The notes below the pieces were generated by a model. That model saw only the letters and a list, made by a program, of their open reading frames with translations, did not search any database and was not told the DNA's origin. A stretch of 44,463 bases of DNA. Origin: Acidobacteria bacterium 13_1_20CM_3_53_8 (lineage in GTDB: Bacteria > Acidobacteriota > Blastocatellia > Pyrinomonadales > Pyrinomonadaceae). Shown here piece by piece: positions 24,434 through 31,961 of this stretch. Location of the stretch: the NCBI GenBank assembly GCA_001920415.1, contig MNJR01000093.1, positions 1-44,463 on the forward strand. The letters are read 5' to 3'. Each line of letters starts with the position of its first letter. Position 1 is the stretch's first letter. Both the position numbers and the translations under genes were made by a program.

Positions 24434-25558
24434 TCACTGTGAGAGTATGCGTTCGTAGAATTTTATGTATTGAGGAATTATCAGGTCTGTGTTGTAGCGC
24501 GAGACGGCTGATTCACGCGCCAGCCTTCCCATCTCGCGCCGCAACTCTTCATCGGCGAGCAGGTGCGCGGCCATCTCGCCCATCTTTTCAACGTCTCCGA
24601 CCTCGCTCAGATAACCTGTCTCGCCGTCAGTGACGACTTCGGGCACGCCGCCCACGCGCGACGCAACGACCGGCACTTCGCACGCCATCGCTTCGAGCGC
24701 TGCAAGGCCGAATGATTCCTGCTCGGAAGGCAGAAGCAGCACGTCTGCTATGGAAAGATAATCGGCTATGTTCGGCTGCTTGCCTACGAACGCGCAGCGA
24801 TCATAAATATTCAGGCAACGCGCGCGATGCTCCGCGTTCACACGCTCGCTACCGTCGCCTACCATCACGAGCCGCGCTTTTATTCCTCTTTGCAGCACGC
24901 GGCTCAGAATCTCAACGCAATCAACGGGGCGCTTCACTGGACGAAAGTTCGAGACGTGAACCATTACGGGCGCGCCGTCGGGCGCAAGTTGCGTGCGAAG
25001 CTCTGGAACAGGATGACGGCGGTAATCGGTTGGGCAGATGAAGTTCGGTATAACTTCGATTCGGTCGAACTGGAAAGTTTCGATTGTGACCTGCTTTAGA
25101 TAGTTCGAGATGGCCGTAACGCCGTCCGATTGCGCAATGCCGTAGCGCGTTATAGGCAGATAAGAGCGATCCGCGCCGACCAGTGTGATGTCCGTCCCGT
25201 GCAGCGTGGTTATCACAGGAAGGCGACGATTCGGTTTCAGTGATTCGCGCGCTAAGATTGCGCTTATAGAATGCGGTATGGCGTAATGAACGTGAAGAAG
25301 ATCAAGATTTTCCGTCTCGGCAACGGTTGCCATCTTCGTCGCAAGCGCGAGAGTGTAGGGCTGATGCTCAAACAGCGGATAGCTCATCATCTCGACTTCG
25401 TGAAAGCGAACGCGTTCGTTCAACTTGGTCAGGCGCGTCGGCAACGAGGATGCTATGAAGTGGACAGTGTGCCCGCGCTCGGCAAGCTCTTTCCCCAACC
25501 CCGAGCCTACTATGCCGCTTCCGCCGTAAGTCGGATAAACAGTGATACCTATATTCAT
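24434..25558 (-). CDS. bshA: N-acetyl-alpha-D-glucosaminyl L-malate synthase BshA (bacillithiol synthesis)
   Basis: Transfers GlcNAc from UDP-GlcNAc to L-malate, the first step of bacillithiol synthesis. Predicted 374 aa, family length. GT4 fold: the N-terminal IGITVYPTYGGSGIVGSGLGKELAERGH, LLHVHYAIPH and TTLHGTDITLVG are specific to BshA. The donor half has VSNFRPVKRPVD, the EX7E-type motif ESFGLAALEAMACEVPVVAS and GGVPEVV. The start ATG 25558 has no clear Shine-Dalgarno; a GATTTTA hairpin ends about 5 bp upstream. bshB1 is 4.5 kb away on the same strand and bshC is not in the window. A candidate terminated small RNA/leader lies upstream (25677-25762). Confidence 0.94.
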   Translation of the reverse strand: MNIGITVYPTYGGSGIVGSGLGKELAERGHTVHFIASSLPTRLTKLNERVRFHEVEMMSYPLFEHQPYTLALATKMATVAETENLDLLHVHYAIPHSISAILARESLKPNRRLPVITTLHGTDITLVGADRSYLPITRYGIAQSDGVTAISNYLKQVTIETFQFDRIEVIPNFICPTDYRRHPVPELRTQLAPDGAPVMVHVSNFRPVKRPVDCVEILSRVLQRGIKARLVMVGDGSERVNAEHRARCLNIYDRCAFVGKQPNIADYLSIADVLLLPSEQESFGLAALEAMACEVPVVASRVGGVPEVVTDGETGYLSEVGDVEKMGEMAAHLLADEELRREMGRLARESAVSRYNTDLIIPQYIKFYERILSQ

Positions 25559-25562
25559 AAAA

Positions 25563-25668
25563 ATGAGTCTGGAGTCAGACTGATTTTCGATTTTCGATTG
25601 GAAGAAGCGGAGTGCTTTTAAATCGAAAATCTAAAATCCAAAATCGAAAATTTGCCGGACTCTTTACG
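25563..25668. repeat. GATTTTA hairpin repeat, copy 2
   Basis: GAGTCTGGAGTCAGACTGA leads into TTTTCGATTTTCGATTGG; the mirror is AAATCGAAAATCTAAAATCC and GCCGGACTC. The loop GGAAGAAGCGGA is shared with copy 3. It lies between the candidate small RNA terminator and the bshA start. Confidence 0.8.
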
Positions 25669-25676
25669 TTGCGCCC

Positions 25677-25762
25677 AAAAAAGGAGGAGACAGGCAACCC
25701 TCGCAATCGCCTGTCTCCTTTCTCAACTTGAGTCACCTCTATAGAGGGGGATCAAGCGAGAG
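25677..25762 (-). ncRNA. Candidate small RNA or bshA leader with its own promoter and intrinsic terminator
   Basis: On the minus strand a TTGCCA-17-TATACT promoter predicts a start at about 25762. The roughly 86-nt RNA first forms a hairpin (CUUGA pairs with UCAAG, enclosing CCUCUAUAGAGG). It then forms a strong 10-bp stem, GGAGACAGGC with GCCUGUCUCC, followed by CCUUUUUU, a textbook intrinsic terminator. No coding frame of note is inside. It ends about 120 bp before the bshA ATG on the same strand, so it could be a free small RNA or a terminated (attenuated) leader. I do not recognise an Rfam family. Confidence 0.5.
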
Positions 25763-25768
25763 GCTGTG

Positions 25769-25797
25769 AGTATAGTCAGGTGTCAAGCATTTGGCAA
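25769..25797 (-). promoter_or_regulatory. Sigma-70-type promoter for the candidate small RNA / bshA leader
   Basis: Reading leftwards, TTGCCA (25797-25792) and TATACT (25774-25769) are separated by 17 bp. The start would be near 25762. Confidence 0.55.
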
Positions 25798-25942
25798 TAA
25801 AATTCGGTCAATCCTACGAAATTTTCTTGCGAGGAAAGAGACGTGAATACGAAGTCAAATAGTAGTCAGACGTTTTTTGTAAATTAGCCAATAAATCGGG
25901 CTAATACCTCGTCCGCGAACTGCATTTAAGAGCAAAGAAGGG

Positions 25943-25948
25943 TATAAT
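25943..25948 (+). promoter_or_regulatory. Possible -10 box of the Nfu gene
   Basis: A perfect TATAAT 74 bp before the ATG. The -35 position (CTGCAT at 17-bp spacing) is poor. No other gene lies in the 463-bp gap 25559-26021 apart from the hairpin and the candidate RNA. Confidence 0.4.
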
Positions 25949-26021
25949 GTTTCATACTGGAAACGAAAGATGATTTGCGCCGCTCTCATGAAATTGCGTT
26001 GCGCCAAATGGAGAGAAGTTG

Positions 26022-26558
26022 ATGCCGAAAATAAGTGATATTCAAGAAACGCCAAACCCTAATGCAGTTAAATTCATTCTGAAAGAGCCTGTCACGAACG
26101 GCGTGGCTAGACAGTTCAACTCCGCCTCGGAAGCTGCCGATGATGCGCTCGCAAAAACCCACAAGATGCTGACGGTCGAGAAGGAGGACGCTGCGGACTG
26201 GGACGACCTGCTGCCGCGACTCGCCGTGCCCATACGCGCTGCCGAGTCTGTCGCAAAGCCCGAAGCGCAGGCCGCCGCAGCGCCGGGCGTCGAAGCGGTC
26301 GGCGGCGCAATCGCAGCCGTGACAAGCGACGACCCGCGCCTGATGCGCATAAACGAAATCTTGGACGAGCGCGTGCGCCCATATCTTGCGGCAGACGGCG
26401 GTTATCTTGAGATTCTTGGACTGAACGATCACACTCTCAACATACGCTATCAGGGCGCGTGCGGCAGTTGCCCAAGCTCTCTGTCTGGCACGCTCATGGC
26501 TATTGAAGGAATGCTCAAGCAAGAGATTGATCCCGAATTGGAAGTCATAGCCGTTTAG
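26022..26558 (+). CDS. Nfu/NifU-domain Fe-S cluster scaffold protein
   Basis: Predicted 178 aa; ATG 26022 has GGAGA about 7 nt upstream. The C-terminal NifU domain (about residues 105-178) has [20 protein letters not shown] and the cluster-binding C-x-x-C in [16 protein letters not shown]. The N-terminal Nfu_N domain is recognisable at [12 protein letters not shown] and at [13 protein letters not shown]. The segment normally between them (roughly the strand pair around a VFF/VTV motif) seems about 15 residues too short. An Ala-rich linker (about 75-95) joins the domains. Role: transient assembly and transfer of Fe-S clusters in the cytoplasm. It is a stand-alone gene divergent from bshA. Confidence 0.88.
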   Translation: MPKISDIQETPNPNAVKFILKEPVTNGVARQFNSASEAADDALAKTHKMLTVEKEDAADWDDLLPRLAVPIRAAESVAKPEAQAAAAPGVEAVGGAIAAVTSDDPRLMRINEILDERVRPYLAADGGYLEILGLNDHTLNIRYQGACGSCPSSLSGTLMAIEGMLKQEIDPELEVIAV

Positions 26559-26560
26559 AG

Positions 26561-26700
26561 AAGAAGGCAAAAGGTAAAAGTAAAGAGGCAAAAGTTAGGG
26601 GAAGCCAATTTTTAATAGAATTGGTTTCAGCCTTCCTTTTGCCTTTTTACTTTTACCTTTTGCCTTCCTCTTGCCTTTTACCTTTTTACTTTTGCCTTCT
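26561..26700. repeat. AAAAGGCAAAAGGTAAAAGT hairpin repeat, copy 2
   Basis: It begins 3 bp after the Nfu stop. The left arm is GAAGGCAAAAGGTAAAAGT and the right arm is duplicated (two runs of CTTTTGCCTTTTTACTTTTA-type sequence). The inner motif GAATTGGTTTCAGCC matches the other copies. The rest of the gap, 26701-26865, holds no gene. Confidence 0.85.
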
Positions 26701-26865
26701 TAAACGTGCGGTACTGGCTCTTTCAACTTTTTGGAACTTTGCCGAAGCGCGAGCGTTTCAACTTGCGCCAGAAGTTTGTTTGCAAGGCTTTCCCTCTCTA
26801 ATCTCTATCACACGGTAGGCGCTGCTCCCAACCGAGCGGAGTTAGCGCCGAGGCAGATAACTGTC

Positions 26866-27870
26866 ATGAAAAAGGTGCTGCTTCTATTGTTGCTGTGCCT
26901 TGCTTGCGGCGCTGCGCAGGCACAGACTCAACCAAAGCTTTTGCAGGCGGATCGCATACGTCTATCGGAAGCATTTCGTCTGGGCGAGAGCGTTGGAGAT
27001 GAAGTCTGGAAGGGATGGAAGAAGACGCCGTTCGCTGTTCTGCTGATCACGCCCGATTACGAATTTCTGATTCGTCATCCGAAGCCGTCAAGCGATTTCA
27101 CTTCCATAGGCTACGATTCGCTGCTCAAGAGTGAAGTCTATTATCGCAAGCGTGTCTTTCAAACAACTCTTCTGGCGACGTTCCCGGCTGTGGGCGGCGT
27201 CTCGACCATTGTCATCGGTCAGGCGGAAAATACAGACGCCAAAACTTCCACGCCTTGGGTTGTGACGCTCTTCCACGAACACTTTCATCAATTGCAGGAT
27301 TCACAGCCAGACTTTTACCCATCTGTGAACGCTTTGAACCTGGCGCGCGGCGATCAGACGGGGATGTGGATGCTCAACTTTCCTTTCCCGTATGAGAGAA
27401 CGGAAGTCGCTGAGCAGTTCGCACGTTTGAGCCGTGCGCTTGATGACGCGCTCTCTTCAATCAACACGAAACAGTTCGACGCGAAACTGGCAGCATACTT
27501 GAGCGCGCGCAAACGCTTTCAGGAAATTCTTGCACCGGACGATTACAGATACTATTCGTTCCAACTCTGGAAAGAGGGCGTTGCGCGTTACACTGAATAC
27601 CGTGTGGCGCTCTGGGCTGCGCGCCATTACAGACCGACCAGCGAGTTTCGCTCGCTCACGGATTTCAAGCCGTTCGCAGACGAGGCGCGCGCTATCTTTG
27701 AACGCATTCACAGGCAGTTGAGCAACCCGCAACTAGCGACGCGCCAACGCGACTCTTTCTACGCTATGGGCGGAGCCGAAGCGCTTCTTCTTGACCGCGC
27801 AAGCCCGCAATGGCACAAACGTTATTTTATAGAAAAGTTCCAGCTCGAAAGATTTTTCCCTACTCATTAA
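26866..27870 (+). CDS. Secreted HExxH protein, probable zinc metalloprotease-like (gluzincin type)
   Basis: Predicted 334 aa. ATG 26866 was chosen because a signal peptide follows immediately (MKKVLLLLLLCLACGAAQAQ). The frame is open upstream but non-conserved there. Residues 137-141 are HEHFH in VVTLFHEHFHQLQDSQ, a zinc-binding helix. About 100 residues later KEGVARYTEYRVA supplies a plausible third ligand Glu, as in gluzincins. The rest is helical. I cannot place it in a named peptidase family, and substrate is unknown. It is an exported, probably periplasmic protein. Confidence 0.65.
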   Translation: MKKVLLLLLLCLACGAAQAQTQPKLLQADRIRLSEAFRLGESVGDEVWKGWKKTPFAVLLITPDYEFLIRHPKPSSDFTSIGYDSLLKSEVYYRKRVFQTTLLATFPAVGGVSTIVIGQAENTDAKTSTPWVVTLFHEHFHQLQDSQPDFYPSVNALNLARGDQTGMWMLNFPFPYERTEVAEQFARLSRALDDALSSINTKQFDAKLAAYLSARKRFQEILAPDDYRYYSFQLWKEGVARYTEYRVALWAARHYRPTSEFRSLTDFKPFADEARAIFERIHRQLSNPQLATRQRDSFYAMGGAEALLLDRASPQWHKRYFIEKFQLERFFPTH

Positions 27871-27982
27871 AAAGTCTGGAGTCAGACTGATTTTGGATTT
27901 TAGATTTTGGATTTTAGATTGGAAGAAGCGCAAAAGCTCTTTAAATCTAAAATCCAAAATAACCAGACTCCAGACTTTCTTT
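27871..27982. repeat. GATTTTA hairpin repeat, copy 3
   Basis: AAAGTCTGGAGTCAGACTGA leads into TTTTGGATTTTAGATTTTGG; the mirror is AAATCTAAAATCCAAAATAA and CCAGACTCCAGACTTT. The outer arms and loop (GGAAGAAGCGC) are the same as in copy 2. It starts at the stop of the HExxH gene. Confidence 0.85.
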
Positions 27983-27994
27983 TGGAGGATGAAG

Positions 27995-29932
27995 ATGAAC
28001 AAATCACGCTTTATGTCTCTATGTCTTTGTATGCTCACGCTCTCTTCGCAAACGCTTGCGCAGAGCCAGCAGGCAAAGCCAAATGGCCGCACAGCCGCAC
28101 GCACGGTGGCTGACCCGAACGAAGAGGCGCGCCGTCAGGTCGCCATTTCGCTATTGACCCAATTGGCCGATGAAGCGCGCAGCTATCAGGACATCACTTT
28201 GCGCGCGCGAGTTCAGGCACGCGCAGCCGATTCTTTGTGGACGAGCGACGAAGGGCGAGCGCGCGCACTGTTTCGCAGAGCATGGGACGCGGCTGAGACG
28301 GTTGACCGCGAGAGTCTGCGACAGTTGGAGGAGGATAGGCAGAGACAGATGCGTGCGAGCGGCAGGGCTGCAATCTTTCGCAGCCCTAGAAACTTGCGAG
28401 GCGAGGTCTTAAGAATGGCCGCGAAGCGCGACCGCGCGCTTGCAGAAGAATTTCTAGGCAAGCTGACGGACGCAGACCATCAGGAGGCCGCAGACGCTTC
28501 AACCACAAGCGAAAACAGTCAGGCGCAGCAACAGCAGAAAACGCCCGATCCTGCGACGCCGCCAGCAGATGTGGCACAGCGGCTAGGTCTTGCAAGACAG
28601 CTTCTTGATGAGGGCAACGTTGACCTTGCCATTCAGTTTGCGGACAGGGCGCTAGACCGCGTGACTGTGAGCGGCATAAACTTTCTCTCTGCCTTGCGAG
28701 AGAAGAACCTTGCGGCTGCGGATCAACGTTTCACTGCTCTACTTGCGCGCGCAGGCGCAGACCCGCTCTCCGATGCGTCAACCGTCTCCGTTCTCTCATC
28801 CTACGTCTTCACGCCGTTTCTTGTAATCATACTGCACGGCAACGGAGGCACACAGACCATGCAAGACCGCGAACACATCACGCCGCCTGCTGGTATGCCG
28901 CCGCTGGTTCGCGCCGCGTTCTTCAAAACAGCCGCGCGGATTCTTCTGCGCCCGCTGCCGCAGCCCGATCAAGATCGCACGCTTGCTGGCCGCAGAGGAC
29001 TCTACTTCACAATCGCGCGGCTCGTTCCGCTCTTCGACCAGTACGCGCCGAATTACGCGCCAGAGCTTCATGCGCAGATGGCTGCGCTTGCGCCGGACGC
29101 GCCAGAAGATTTGCGCAACGGCTCAAGCAGAATGTTGACGCGTGGGTTAGCGTCCGAAGAGCAGTCGCGCGACGAAAGCCAGGAGGTTGCCGAGCGCGCC
29201 GAGCGTGCCGCCACCACCGAAGAGCGCAACGGTCTCTACGCGCGAGCGGCGCTCATAGCCGCGCAGAGAGGCGACGCGCACGCGCACGATTTCGTAGAAA
29301 AAATTGACAACGCGGATATTCGTAATCAACTGCGCCCTTACGTTGACTTCCTACTCGTCAGCAACGCTATACATCAGAAAGCTGTGGACGAAGCTTTGAG
29401 GCTTGCGCACGCGGGCGATCTGACGAACGTGCAACGCGCGTATGCTCTGATGGAGGTCATGCGCCTGTTGAAGCAATCGGAACCTGCGCGCGCGGCGCAA
29501 ATTCTTGAAGAGGCTGCAATGGAAGCGCGTCGCATAGGCGGCACAGACCCTGATCGCGCACGCGCGCTCACAGGTGTTGCTACGCGCATGTTCGAGATAA
29601 ACAGGCCGCGCGCGTGGGAGGCCATAAGCGAGGCCATAAAGGCTGCCAACTCTAATTCAGAATTCACAGGCGAGGATGCAGAGATCGCCGCGCGTTTCTC
29701 GCTTCCGAACTACGGCACTTCCTACACGAGCTCCAGCGCCGATTTGTTCGACGTGCGAGACATCTTCGCTTCTCTAGCCAAAGAGGATTTGTATCGAGCC
29801 ATCGAACTGGCAAAGAGCTACACGAGTGACGCGCCGCGCGCCGCAGCCATACTAGCGGTCGCTCGCGCGATTCTCAACGTCAACACGCCCCGCTTTACAC
29901 AACGCACGCAGGAGGTGCAACAGACGAACTAG
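27995..29932 (+). CDS. Large exported helical-repeat protein, unknown function
   Basis: Predicted 645 aa from ATG 27995, with GGAGG 6 nt upstream. A signal peptide covers residues 1-22 (SRFMSLCLCMLTLSSQTLAQ). The remainder is almost entirely alpha-helical, rich in Ala, Arg and Glu, with repeating helix pairs such as ARALFRRAWDAAETV, ALAEEFLGKL and AVDEALRLAHAGDL. This resembles TPR/HEAT-like solenoids without a firm match. A low-complexity Gln/Ala/Pro segment lies near residues 170-195. No catalytic motif is seen. The protein is probably periplasmic. Confidence 0.65.
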   Translation: MNKSRFMSLCLCMLTLSSQTLAQSQQAKPNGRTAARTVADPNEEARRQVAISLLTQLADEARSYQDITLRARVQARAADSLWTSDEGRARALFRRAWDAAETVDRESLRQLEEDRQRQMRASGRAAIFRSPRNLRGEVLRMAAKRDRALAEEFLGKLTDADHQEAADASTTSENSQAQQQQKTPDPATPPADVAQRLGLARQLLDEGNVDLAIQFADRALDRVTVSGINFLSALREKNLAAADQRFTALLARAGADPLSDASTVSVLSSYVFTPFLVIILHGNGGTQTMQDREHITPPAGMPPLVRAAFFKTAARILLRPLPQPDQDRTLAGRRGLYFTIARLVPLFDQYAPNYAPELHAQMAALAPDAPEDLRNGSSRMLTRGLASEEQSRDESQEVAERAERAATTEERNGLYARAALIAAQRGDAHAHDFVEKIDNADIRNQLRPYVDFLLVSNAIHQKAVDEALRLAHAGDLTNVQRAYALMEVMRLLKQSEPARAAQILEEAAMEARRIGGTDPDRARALTGVATRMFEINRPRAWEAISEAIKAANSNSEFTGEDAEIAARFSLPNYGTSYTSSSADLFDVRDIFASLAKEDLYRAIELAKSYTSDAPRAAAILAVARAILNVNTPRFTQRTQEVQQTN

Positions 29933-29948
29933 AAAGGGATAAGAGAAA

Positions 29949-30012
29949 GAGTTTCAAGTTTCAGGTTTCAAGTTTCAAGTTAAAGAGCCTTCCTAACTTG
30001 AAACTTGAAACT
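29949..30012. repeat. AAGTTTC hairpin repeat
   Basis: AGTTTCAAGTTTCAGGTTTC units with a 7-nt period are mirrored by AACTTGAAACTTGAAACT. It lies between two convergent genes, starting 16 bp after one stop and reaching into the other stop codon, so it may terminate both transcripts. Confidence 0.85.
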
Positions 30013-30758
30013 CATGAATAGATATTCATAGGTCTTGATAGCAACGCGATGGGGTCTTCTACGTTCAGGGCTTCGCGCACGTAGAAGGGTTCGCCCGCGC
30101 GCGTGCCTATCAATGAACCAAAATAGCGCCAGCGCGCCTCCAATTGATCCAAAAACCCTTGCTGGCTGATACGCGTCTCAGGCTCACGCGATTCTGGATT
30201 GTAGAACTGCGAGGCGTGCGCCTTTATCGCGTTCAACTTCCCTTCTACGAAATCCGAGATGTCAACGATGAACGACGGCACAACGTGGCGCGAATAAACA
30301 GCGTGCGCAACCACAGGCACAGGCACAGCCCTTTGCCCTGCTTCTTCATCATACCGGCGCATGCTCGCTAACCGCGACGCCTCGCGCACGATCCGCGCGG
30401 TCGCAGCGTGATCCGGGTGCGGGTCGTCCCAGTGCGAAGTGAAAATTACTTTCGGGCTATGCGCGCGAATCACGCGCACCAGAGCAGAGCGCGCCTCTTC
30501 AGTCACATGCACGTGGCCGTCCGGCTGCACAAGGTTGAGTCGCACATCCAGATTCATTATGCGCGCAGCCTCTTGAGCTTCGCGCGCTCGCTGCTCAACT
30601 GTGCCACGCGTTCCCATCTCGCCGCGCGTCATGTCCAGCACGCCCGTGCGGTAGCCCAATGATTTCAACTTGAGCAGCGTGCCAGCGACCGTCAACTCGG
30701 CGTCGTCCGGGTGCGAAAAGACCGCCAGCGCGTCAAGCTCTATGCCTTCTGTGCTCAT
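30012..30758 (-). CDS. bshB1: Bacillithiol biosynthesis deacetylase BshB1
   Basis: Removes the N-acetyl group from GlcNAc-malate, the second step of bacillithiol synthesis. Predicted 248 aa. LmbE/PIG-L fold: zinc and catalytic motif HPDDAE at 16-21, then GVLDMTRGEMGTRGT, FTSHWDDPHPDH and AVYSRHVVPSFIVDIS; the specific GEMGTRGT and FYNPES stretches favour BshB1 over other LmbE proteins. The stop lies in the right arm of the AAGTTTC hairpin. bshA is about 4.5 kb away on the same strand, with three unrelated plus-strand genes between. Confidence 0.92.
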   Translation of the reverse strand: MSTEGIELDALAVFSHPDDAELTVAGTLLKLKSLGYRTGVLDMTRGEMGTRGTVEQRAREAQEAARIMNLDVRLNLVQPDGHVHVTEEARSALVRVIRAHSPKVIFTSHWDDPHPDHAATARIVREASRLASMRRYDEEAGQRAVPVPVVAHAVYSRHVVPSFIVDISDFVEGKLNAIKAHASQFYNPESREPETRISQQGFLDQLEARWRYFGSLIGTRAGEPFYVREALNVEDPIALLSRPMNIYS

Positions 30759-30810
30759 CGAAGAAAAAATTTTCCATCTCTCCTTTCACTGAGGTTTAGC
30801 CCATCTGAAA

Positions 30811-30968
30811 AAGAAAGTCAAAAGGTAAAAGTAAAAAGGCAAAAGGAAGGCTGAAACCATCTTTTATTAAAAGATTGGCTTCCGCCGCACTTTTGACTTT
30901 TTACTTTTACCTTTTGACTTTCTTTTACCTTTTTACTTTTGCCTTGTTTGACTTTCCTTTGCCTTTTC
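30811..30968. repeat. AAAAGGCAAAAGGTAAAAGT hairpin repeat, copy 3
   Basis: The left arm AAAGTCAAAAGGTAAAAGT and the inner GGCTGAAACCAT are mirrored on the right, where the arm is repeated twice more. Unlike most copies it lies between two divergent genes (bshB1 and the MBL hydrolase), i.e. in the expected promoter region. Confidence 0.8.
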
Positions 30969-31022
30969 ATCTTCAATTTTGTAGCCTTCACTTCCAGCGC
31001 ATGAAAGGAGGTTTGTCTGAGG

Positions 31023-31826
31023 ATGAAACTGGTCGTCTTGGGTTCCGGCACATCTGTGCCGCACCCGCAACGCGCCTCTACCGCGCACTGGTTAGAAACC
31101 GAAACAGGCTCTCTGCTGCTGGACGCAAGCGCCGCAGCCGTTCATCGCATGGCCGAAGAGAATCTGGCGTGGATGGATTTGGACGCAATCTGGATTAGCC
31201 ACTTTCATCTGGATCACATGGGCGGCGTGATGCCATATCTTTTCGGCACGAAGTGGGCGCCGCAGACGCAAGAGAGAAAGAAGCCGTTGAAAATTTACGG
31301 AGGCTACGGGTTGAAGAAATTGCTGCGCGCTTTTGACGAAGCGGGTCGTTACAAGCTCTTTCAGCAACAGTTTCCCGTACACATCTGCGAGATTGCCCCG
31401 CGCGCAGAGTTCGAGATTCTGCCCGGCTTGAAGGCGAAAACTTTTTCCACTCCGCACACGCGCGAGAGCCTTGCGCTTCGTTTGACTAACCATGACGGCG
31501 CGACGCTCGTTTACACTTCGGACACGGGCTATGTTGATTCGCTTGGGGCTTTCGCAGAGGGCGCAGATCTATTTCTGATGGAGTGCTCTTTCAGACAGAA
31601 CAAACCCGTAGAGGCTCATCTGGAACTCGCAGACGCAATTCGATTAGCGCAGCGCGCCAGAGCCAGACGTGTTCTTCTCTCGCATCTATATCCTGAGTGG
31701 GACGGCTTCGACATACGCGAACAGGCGAAGAAGTTCTGGCCCGACGGCGATGTGGACGGCGCAGTGGACGGCATGCGTTTGGAGATTAGCAAAGAGCAAG
31801 GAGTAAAGTCAGTACCGCCTGCTTAA
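31023..31826 (+). CDS. MBL-fold metal-dependent hydrolase, RNase Z-like
   Basis: Predicted 267 aa. AGGAGG lies about 13 nt before ATG 31023. The metallo-beta-lactamase fold starts KLVVLGSGTSVPHPQRAS; the zinc motif is HFHLDHMGG (H-x-H-x-D-H), then STPHTRESLALRL, YTSDTGYVDSL and SHLYPEWDG supply further ligands. The overall pattern is that of RNase Z/ElaC relatives, but the flexible arm of tRNA-processing RNase Z is not evident, so I keep it as a general MBL hydrolase. It is followed at 31 bp by the EEP gene and then the TonB_C gene, probably one operon. Confidence 0.88.
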   Translation: MKLVVLGSGTSVPHPQRASTAHWLETETGSLLLDASAAAVHRMAEENLAWMDLDAIWISHFHLDHMGGVMPYLFGTKWAPQTQERKKPLKIYGGYGLKKLLRAFDEAGRYKLFQQQFPVHICEIAPRAEFEILPGLKAKTFSTPHTRESLALRLTNHDGATLVYTSDTGYVDSLGAFAEGADLFLMECSFRQNKPVEAHLELADAIRLAQRARARRVLLSHLYPEWDGFDIREQAKKFWPDGDVDGAVDGMRLEISKEQGVKSVPPA

Positions 31827-31961
31827 GAAGGTAAAAGTAAAAAGGTAAAAGGCAAAAGTGCGGCTGAAACCATTTTTAAGATTTAGAAGAAGAGTAATAG
31901 GATTGATTTCATCCTTATCCCTTTTGCCTTTTTACTTTTACCTTTTTACTTTTGCCTTTAC
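31827..31961. repeat. AAAAGGTAAAAGT hairpin repeat, copy 4, overlapping a gene start
   Basis: The left arm GAAGGTAAAAGTAAAAAGG begins at the MBL stop. The inner GTGCGGCTGAAACC follows and the right arm CCTTTTTACTTTTACC ends near 31961. The right arm and loop are translated as the N-terminus of the EEP protein. Confidence 0.8.

Noticed and set aside
26740-26770. GGAAC-type extracytoplasmic sigma promoter before the HExxH gene
   Set aside because: GGAACTTT is present but the matching downstream box is not convincing.
26621-26818. Plus-strand frame beginning MVSAFLLPFYFYLL
   Set aside because: It is the translation of the AAAAGGY hairpin right arm; no start signal and no conserved continuation. 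Only the copy at 31827 is fused to a real domain.
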